Below, one piece after another: positions 14,518-18,853 of a stretch of DNA of 18,853 nt (position 1 is its first letter; each line of letters begins with the position of its first letter). The translations under genes were made by a program, and so were the position numbers. The notes under the pieces are model-generated. The model did no database searches and was not told where the DNA came from. It was given only the letters and a program-made list of their open reading frames with translations. The DNA comes from Pseudomonadota bacterium. Lineage in GTDB: Bacteria; Pseudomonadota; Alphaproteobacteria; Rhodospirillales; 2-02-FULL-58-16. The stretch lies in contig JACZWD010000020.1 of NCBI GenBank assembly GCA_022572335.1, positions 1-18,853 of the forward strand. The letters are read 5' to 3'.

Positions 14518-15366
14518 ATGGAGCAATTCGATCATATCGCCGGCATCCTAGCTCTAACGCTGGGAGCCTCGTGGGCAAGCGGCATCAACCTTTATGCGGC
14601 GATGGCGGTGCTCGGTTTCAGTGGCGCCAGTGGTGCCATCGATTTGCCGCCTGATCTGCAAATTCTTGAGAATCCATTGGTTCTCGCCGCGGCGTCGTTA
14701 ATGTACGTCGTCGAATTTGTGACCGATAAGATTCCGGGTGTGGATACCGCCTGGGACACCGTCCACACGTTCATTCGCATACCCGCTGGCGCTTTGATGG
14801 CGGCTGGTGCGGTGGGCGACGTCGGACCCGCATTGGAGGTTTCGGCGATAATCCTCGGTGGAGGCTTGGCCACGGTCTCCCATGTGACCAAGGCGGGAAG
14901 CCGGGTTGTTATCAATGCCTCGCCCGAGCCGTTCACCAACTGGGGCGCATCGGTGGCCGAGGACGTAGCGGTCATCGGGGGGTTGTGGACCGCGCTTCAC
15001 CATCCGTGGATATTCCTCGGGCTGTTGGTGCTTTTCTTGCTATTTGTGGCGTGGCTTTTGCCGAGAATCTGGGCGGCAATCAAAAAGATGTTTGGTTGGG
15101 TCGGGAGACTCTTTGGGAAAACGGCATCGCAGCCTGTCGCCGGTGCATTTCAAGGCCATGCGGGGGCCACGCAACAAAGCACCGATCCGCCCCCTGAAGA
15201 CGAGGTGCCCCGAAATCCGGAAGGACAGGAAAAACCCGTGCCGGAACCGGGTCGAATGGAAAAATTCGATCAACTCGAGCGGCTCAAGAGCCTTTACGAC
15301 TCCGGGGCGCTGACCGAAGAGGAATTTTCCCGGGAGAAGAACAGGATTCTGGGAAACAGTAATTGA
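14518..15366 (+). CDS. DUF4126 membrane protein with C-terminal SHOCT domain
   Basis: A 282-residue inner-membrane protein. Residues about 5-165 match the DUF4126 pattern (LTLGASWASGINLYAAMAVLG, FVTDKIPGVDTAWDTVHTF, IPAGALMAAGAVGD) with several hydrophobic, Gly/Ala-rich membrane segments. A strong final helix is at 164-182 (PWIFLGLLVLFLLFVAWLL), then a basic amphipathic stretch and a Pro/Glu-rich linker (200-245). Residues 249-278 form a SHOCT motif (KFDQLERLKSLYDSGALTEE), a short oligomerisation-type module often found at the C-terminus of membrane proteins. The function of DUF4126 proteins is unknown. ATG 14518 has only a weak ribosome-binding site. Codon use is less GC-biased than in the neighbours, with many T- and A-ending codons, and the gene lies between elements B and C, suggesting acquired DNA. 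Confidence 0.8.
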   Translation: MEQFDHIAGILALTLGASWASGINLYAAMAVLGFSGASGAIDLPPDLQILENPLVLAAASLMYVVEFVTDKIPGVDTAWDTVHTFIRIPAGALMAAGAVGDVGPALEVSAIILGGGLATVSHVTKAGSRVVINASPEPFTNWGASVAEDVAVIGGLWTALHHPWIFLGLLVLFLLFVAWLLPRIWAAIKKMFGWVGRLFGKTASQPVAGAFQGHAGATQQSTDPPPEDEVPRNPEGQEKPVPEPGRMEKFDQLERLKSLYDSGALTEEEFSREKNRILGNSN

Positions 15367-15570
15367 CCTGCCTGCACGAACGATCCCGCTTTTTAAGGGT
15401 GACCGGACACCGATGGAGGGAAGGGCCGATACGGCTGTAGCCTCCCTGTCGCGGAGGCCGGATCGGAATGTCCGGGTTTGCCCATGAGCGGACGTTCTGG
15501 GGGCCGTTGACCTTCGTCCGCTTCACCCCTCGCGGCAGACATACCGAGGCTCAATGCCCGCTCTTGGGAC
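15367..15570. other. Intergenic stretch left of element C
   Basis: Contains several GGAC/GTCC and AGCGGAC/GTCCGCT inverted motifs, including GAGCGGACGTTC and GTCCGCTTCACCCC around 15484-15531. These resemble dispersed intergenic sequence I associate with alphaproteobacteria. No gene is supported. Confidence 0.3.
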
Positions 15571-15573
15571 TAA

Positions 15574-15834
15574 TACCAAGGGGCGCTGATCATGACTCAT
15601 AGAGATCGCGTAGGCGGCTCGTCGGGTAGGAGGAAAGTTGCAGGCGATGCGGCGCATCGTCAAAACTTTTCGACGCCCTCCGACGGGCCGCATACGCGAC
15701 CGCAACGGCGGCTTACCAAGGCTTTCGGACGGCGTCGCGCACGCTTCGCGATGCCCCGCATCGCCACAGCGCACGCTCCTTGCCGAAAACCTTGGTAAGC
15801 CGTCTCTATGGGTCATGATCAGCGTCCCTTGGTA
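15574..15834 (+). mobile_element. MITE-like element C with three-way-junction symmetry
   Basis: A 261-bp element flanked by TAA direct repeats (15571-15573 and 15835-15837). The terminal inverted repeats (15574-15605 and 15803-15834) start TACCAAGG and match at 30 of 32 positions. Inside are two further long inverted repeats side by side: 15606-15625 with 15680-15699 (18/20) and 15710-15728 with 15783-15801 (18/19). Each encloses a small hairpin built on GATGC/GCATC. The whole can fold as one stem with two arms. The right-arm repeat again contains TACCAAGG, like the termini. No transposase is encoded. A TAA duplication would fit the TNA targets of some IS5-family (IS1031-like) elements; this is inference. 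Confidence 0.78.
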
Positions 15835-15880
15835 TAACCCCCAAGACGGCACTGTGTCCCCAACCCCAAAACCCCAATGA

Positions 15881-16060
15881 TCCACCATCGTCCCGCCCGG
15901 CCACATGGGCGCGACCATCCCTACCAGCTTCCTGCGGGTGTTTGGGTGCGAGACCATGACCGTCATCGCCGAGGCCGGGGTGACACGGAATATAAAGGCC
16001 CTGGACGTGGTCCCGGCCATCGGCGGGTTAAGCGCTGGTTTCAACGCCGACGCTCTTTAA
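15881..16060 (+). pseudogene. C-terminal fragment of an unrecognised gene next to element C
   Basis: After an in-frame TGA at 15878, this frame stays open for 59 codons to TAA at 16060. It reads like real protein: VPPGHMGATIPTSFLRVFG, then TVIAEAGVTRNIKALDVV and PAIGGLSAGFNADAL, with G/C-ending codons as in neighbouring genes. It has no ribosome-binding site at its ATG (15905). I do not recognise the family. It is most likely the tail of a gene destroyed here, perhaps around the time element C arrived 45 bases upstream; a very small intact gene is the alternative. Confidence 0.35.
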
Positions 16061-16168
16061 TAGGCACACACCTCAGCCCTTCCCACGCGAGCCGGGCGGC
16101 CCGGGTTGACCCCGGCCGTACGCCGGACCATAAATCCCCGACGCGATCGGTTCGACCGGGAGGTCCCC

Positions 16169-16855
16169 ATGGACACGACTCCGGCACTGGACGACATCGG
16201 CGCCTGCGTCTTCGACGCCTACGGCACCCTGTTCGACGTAACGGCGGCGGCGGCGCAGTGCCGCGACGACCTTGGCGACAAGGCCGGCCCGCTCGCCGTC
16301 CTGTGGCGCACCAAGCAACTGGAGTACACGTGGCTGCGCAGCCTCATGGACGAATACGTGGACTTCCGGCAGGTCACCGGAGACGGGCTGGATTACGCCA
16401 TGGCCACCCTCGGCATCGGCGGCGATGTGCGGGCGCGGCTCATGGACCTGTATATGCGCCTGGACGCCTATGGGGAGGTCAAGGACGTGCTGGGCGGCCT
16501 CAAGGCGGCCGGTATCAAGACGGCGATCCTGTCCAACGGCGCCCCGGCCATGCTGGAGGCGGCGGTCAAGAACGCCGGCATCGACGATCTGCTCGACGAC
16601 GTGTTATCGGTGGACGCGATCGGCGTCTACAAGCCCCATCCCCGCGTCTATCAATTGGCGGTTGACGGCCTGGGCCTGGCGGCCGGGCGCATCTGCTTCA
16701 TGTCGTCGAACGCCTGGGACGTGTCCGGCGCCGCCAACTTCGGCTTTCGCGTCGTATGGGTCAACCGCTTCGGGCAGCAACGCGAACGCCTTCCGGGCGC
16801 CCACGAGCACGAAATCTCCACCCTGGCGGAACTCCCCGCCCTTCTGGGATTGTGA
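16169..16855 (+). CDS. Haloacid dehalogenase, type II (HAD superfamily)
   Basis: A 228-residue cytoplasmic HAD enzyme. The (S)-2-haloacid dehalogenase type II pattern is clear: the nucleophile motif VFDAYGTLFD (14-23, D16), the substrate-pocket stretch WRTKQLEYTWLRSLM (46-60), motif II LSNG (121-124), motif III K155 in YKPHPRVY, and SSNAWD (179-184) with D184. These enzymes replace the halogen of short 2-haloacids by hydroxyl with inversion, though many genomic members act on unknown substrates. GGGAGG lies 6 bases before ATG 16169; the open upstream extension is not conserved in style. It is the first gene of an operon: the next gene starts at a GTG overlapping this stop by four bases (GTGA). 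Confidence 0.88.
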   Translation: MDTTPALDDIGACVFDAYGTLFDVTAAAAQCRDDLGDKAGPLAVLWRTKQLEYTWLRSLMDEYVDFRQVTGDGLDYAMATLGIGGDVRARLMDLYMRLDAYGEVKDVLGGLKAAGIKTAILSNGAPAMLEAAVKNAGIDDLLDDVLSVDAIGVYKPHPRVYQLAVDGLGLAAGRICFMSSNAWDVSGAANFGFRVVWVNRFGQQRERLPGAHEHEISTLAELPALLGL

Positions 16856-17733
16856 CCGGGAAGCGGACCGCGGGCGGCAACGGCGGAGGCGCCTACCGCG
16901 AACGCACGTACTCGTCCCAGGACGGGCTCAGGCTCCATTACCGGGACTACGGCGACCGGCTTTCGTCCGCCACGCCGGTGCTGTGCCTGGCGGGGCTGAC
17001 GCGCAACTGCAAGGACTTCCACGGCCTGGCGCTGCGTCTTGCGGCCGAGCGCCGGGTGCTGTGTCCCGATTACCGGGGACGGGGCCGCTCCCAATACGAC
17101 CGCGATTGGCGGCGTTACGTCCCCGCCACCTACGTCGACGACCTGCGCCACCTGCTGGCGGCGGCCAACGTGCACGAAGCCGTGGTGGTCGGCACGTCCC
17201 TGGGCGGCATCCTGGCGGCGGCCATGGCGGTGGCCATGCCGTGCGCCGTGGCCGGCGCGGTGCTCAACGATATCGGTCCCGAAATCGAACGCCGGGGGAT
17301 GGCGCGCATCATCGCCTACATCGGCGACGACCGCCCCCAGCCCGACTGGGCGGCGGCGGCGCGCCACCTGCGCGAGACGTTGCCGGACCTTCCCGTGCAC
17401 GGCGAAGAGGGCTGGCTCGCCTTCGCCCGCAACACCTACCGCGAGGGGGACGACGGCCGGTTGACCTTCGATTGGGACCCGGCGTTGATCAAGCCCATGC
17501 TGCGGGGCGGCGGCGGCACCGACCTTTGGCCCGTGTTCAGGGCGCTGAGAGGGGTGCCGGTCCTGGCCGTGCGCGGGGCGAAGTCGGACGTCCTCGGCGC
17601 GGCGACGTTCGCCCGCATGGCCGAGGAGCTGCCCGGCCTCGCGCAGATCACCGTGCCCGGCGTGGGCCATGTGCCCGACCTGGCGCAAGCGGACACCCTG
17701 GAGGCCATTCATGCCCTGCTCGCCCGCGCCTGA
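16852..17733 (+). CDS. Alpha/beta-fold hydrolase
   Basis: A 293-residue alpha/beta hydrolase. The oxyanion-hole strand is LCLAGLTRNCKDF (44-56), followed by CPDYRGRGRSQYD (71-83). The nucleophile elbow is VVVGTSLGG (111-119, S116), the likely acid is D246 (AKSDVL), and the catalytic His is H273 (VPGVGHVPDL). The triad is complete, so it should be active; the substrate (an ester or C-C bond compound) cannot be told. The start is GTG 16852, which overlaps the preceding stop codon, implying translational coupling. Its last 23 bases overlap the start of the threonine dehydratase gene. The first 15 residues are Gly-rich and probably disordered. Confidence 0.88.
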   Translation: MTGKRTAGGNGGGAYRERTYSSQDGLRLHYRDYGDRLSSATPVLCLAGLTRNCKDFHGLALRLAAERRVLCPDYRGRGRSQYDRDWRRYVPATYVDDLRHLLAAANVHEAVVVGTSLGGILAAAMAVAMPCAVAGAVLNDIGPEIERRGMARIIAYIGDDRPQPDWAAAARHLRETLPDLPVHGEEGWLAFARNTYREGDDGRLTFDWDPALIKPMLRGGGGTDLWPVFRALRGVPVLAVRGAKSDVLGAATFARMAEELPGLAQITVPGVGHVPDLAQADTLEAIHALLARA

Positions 17734-18714
17734 TCCCCCCACCGTCGCCGATGTGAAGGACGCCGCCCGGCGCCTGCGCGGCCACGCGGTGAGGACGCCG
17801 CTGGTCGAATCGGCGCGTCTCAACGAACAATTGGGCGGCCGCCTTCTGATCAAGGCGGAGATGCTTCAGCGCACGGGCGCGTTCAAGTTCCGCGGTGCCT
17901 ACAACCGCGTCTCAAGGATCGACGAGGCGGCGCGGCCCCGGGGCGTGGTCGCGTATTCATCGGGCAATCACGCCCAGGGCGTGGCGGTGGCGGCGGCCCT
18001 GTTCGGCATCCCGGCCCTGATCGTCATGCCCGAGGACGCCGCCGCCACCAAGATCGAGGGCACCCGCGCCTATGGCGCCGAGGTCGTGTTCTACGACCGT
18101 GCACGGGAAAGCCGCGAGGAGCTGGCCGAAGGGCTGGCCGCGGAACGGGGGGCCACGCTGGTGCCCTCCTACGATGATCCCTACATCATTGCCGGACAGG
18201 GGACGGTCGGCCTGGAATTGGCGGCCCAGGCGAGGGACATGGACGCCCCCCTGGACGCCGTGCTGGTGCCGTGCGGGGGCGGCGGACTGATTGCCGGTTG
18301 CGCCCTGGCCCTGGCCGAGGAGAGCCCGGACACCGCCATCTATGCCGTCGAGCCCGCGGCCTTCGACGACACGGCACGCGGTCCCTGGCCGCCGGCAAGC
18401 GGCTTCGCGTCGCCGCCGGCGCCCGGTCGTTCTGCGACGCCCTTCAGCCGCCGACCCCAGGCAAGTTGACGTTCGCCATCAATATCCGTCTTCTCGCCGG
18501 CGGCCTGGCGGTCGGCGACGACGTGGTGGCCCGGGCCATGGCGGCGGCGTTCACCCATTTCAAGCTGGTTGTGGAGCCCGGCGGCGCGGTGGCGCTGGCG
18601 GCGTGCCTGAGCGGCGCGTTCGACTGCCGCGGCAAAACGGTCGCTGTGGTGTGTTCCGGCGGCAACGTGGATGCGGACGTCTTCCGCGCCGCCCTGGCCG
18701 GGGTGGAGTCATAA
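17711..18714 (+). pseudogene. Threonine/serine dehydratase interrupted by a frameshift
   Basis: A PLP-dependent threonine (serine) ammonia-lyase that would deaminate threonine to 2-oxobutanoate. In the first frame are the PLP lysine K59 (TGAFKFRGAYN), SSGNHAQGVAVAAAL (83-97) and the phosphate-binding CGGGGL (188-193), up to EPAAFDDTAR (R223, codon at 18377). The rest, SLAAGKRLRVAAGARSFCDA through KTVAVVCSGGNVDADVF, is in the next frame from 18382. One missing base near GG 18380-18381 (or two extra) explains this. Joined, the protein is about 333 residues, the normal family length. As written, translation would end at 18469 with a wrong tail lacking the last third of the fold. The ATG lies inside the hydrolase gene, so it is coupled to the operon. 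A sequencing error is an alternative. Confidence 0.8.
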
Positions 18715-18730
18715 GAAGCACGGCTCCCCC

Positions 18731-18853
18731 TAGTGGTCTGCATCAGCTAAATTGTACCCCTACGACGGCGTTGCGAGGTTTCCGGCTAGGAGCGCGTCGC
18801 GCCTTGGTGTGCATGCACCACAAGCGGCGCGCGACGACGCCGGGGGCCGCGGG
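18731..18853 (+). mobile_element. MITE-like element A, second copy, cut by the window end
   Basis: The first 123 bases match element A at 11711-11833 almost base for base and in the same orientation, and again begin in CTAG (18730-18733). Differences are a few substitutions and a change in the central hairpin loop (TGGTGTGCATGCACCA here, TGGTGTCATACACCA in copy 1). It starts 16 bases after the threonine dehydratase stop codon. Confidence 0.8.

Noticed and set aside
15523..16044. Minus-strand frame containing VPRAGIEP, a phrase often produced by translating tRNA genes
   Set aside because: I looked for a tRNA near 15541-15575 and found no acceptor stem or T-loop pattern. The frame crosses element C and is not protein-like.

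Overview
This is a high-GC chromosomal segment that looks alphaproteobacterial, probably Rhodospirillales-like. The evidence is a GcrA-type regulator (a family confined to Alphaproteobacteria), a class I lysyl-tRNA synthetase, a B12-dependent methylmalonyl-CoA mutase, and an S24-like regulator of a type I associate with alphaproteobacteria. All family names come from motifs read by eye; no database search was possible.

Layout. At 1-2699 (minus strand) lie the start of an exported protein, a gamma-glutamylcyclotransferase-like protein, and a GAF/HD-GYP phosphodiesterase that probably shares an operon with it. The divergent lysK (3043-4626) converges on an orphan NMT1/THI5-like substrate-binding protein (4790-5677). 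A class IV aminotransferase (5880-6734) and an S24-like regulator (6898-7524) follow on the minus strand. The stretch 7525-8443 has no supported gene; it holds AT-rich DNA, two good sigma-70-type promoters and a GC-rich hairpin cluster. A small secreted protein (8444-8749) is followed by a frameshifted tandem copy (9006-9393). Methylmalonyl-CoA mutase (9537-11687, minus) is followed by a gcrA-like gene (12350-12712), a NUDIX hydrolase (12912-13757), a DUF4126/SHOCT membrane protein (14518-15366), and a three-gene overlapping operon of HAD dehalogenase, alpha/beta hydrolase and a frameshifted threonine dehydratase (16169-18714).

The right half is dense in small non-coding inverted-repeat elements. 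Family A occurs as a full 386-bp copy at 11711-12096 and as a copy cut by the window end at 18731. Family B has a complete copy at 13755-14005 and a decayed half copy at 9330-9437. Family C is at 15574-15834 and can fold as a three-way junction. A and B sit in CTAG with a TA duplication, as IS630/Tc1-mariner elements do; C is flanked by TAA. None encodes a visible transposase, so they look like MITEs. A separate multi-palindrome repeat lies just 3' of two genes in the same gene-relative orientation (5804-5880 and 12770-12884).

I found no convincing new defence or biosynthetic system. The points most worth following are the structured MITE families and where they landed (against a mutase ribosome-binding site and exactly on a NUDIX stop codon), an S24 regulator that has lost both catalytic residues, a duplicated secreted protein with one broken copy, and a possible structured RNA at 7857-8300.
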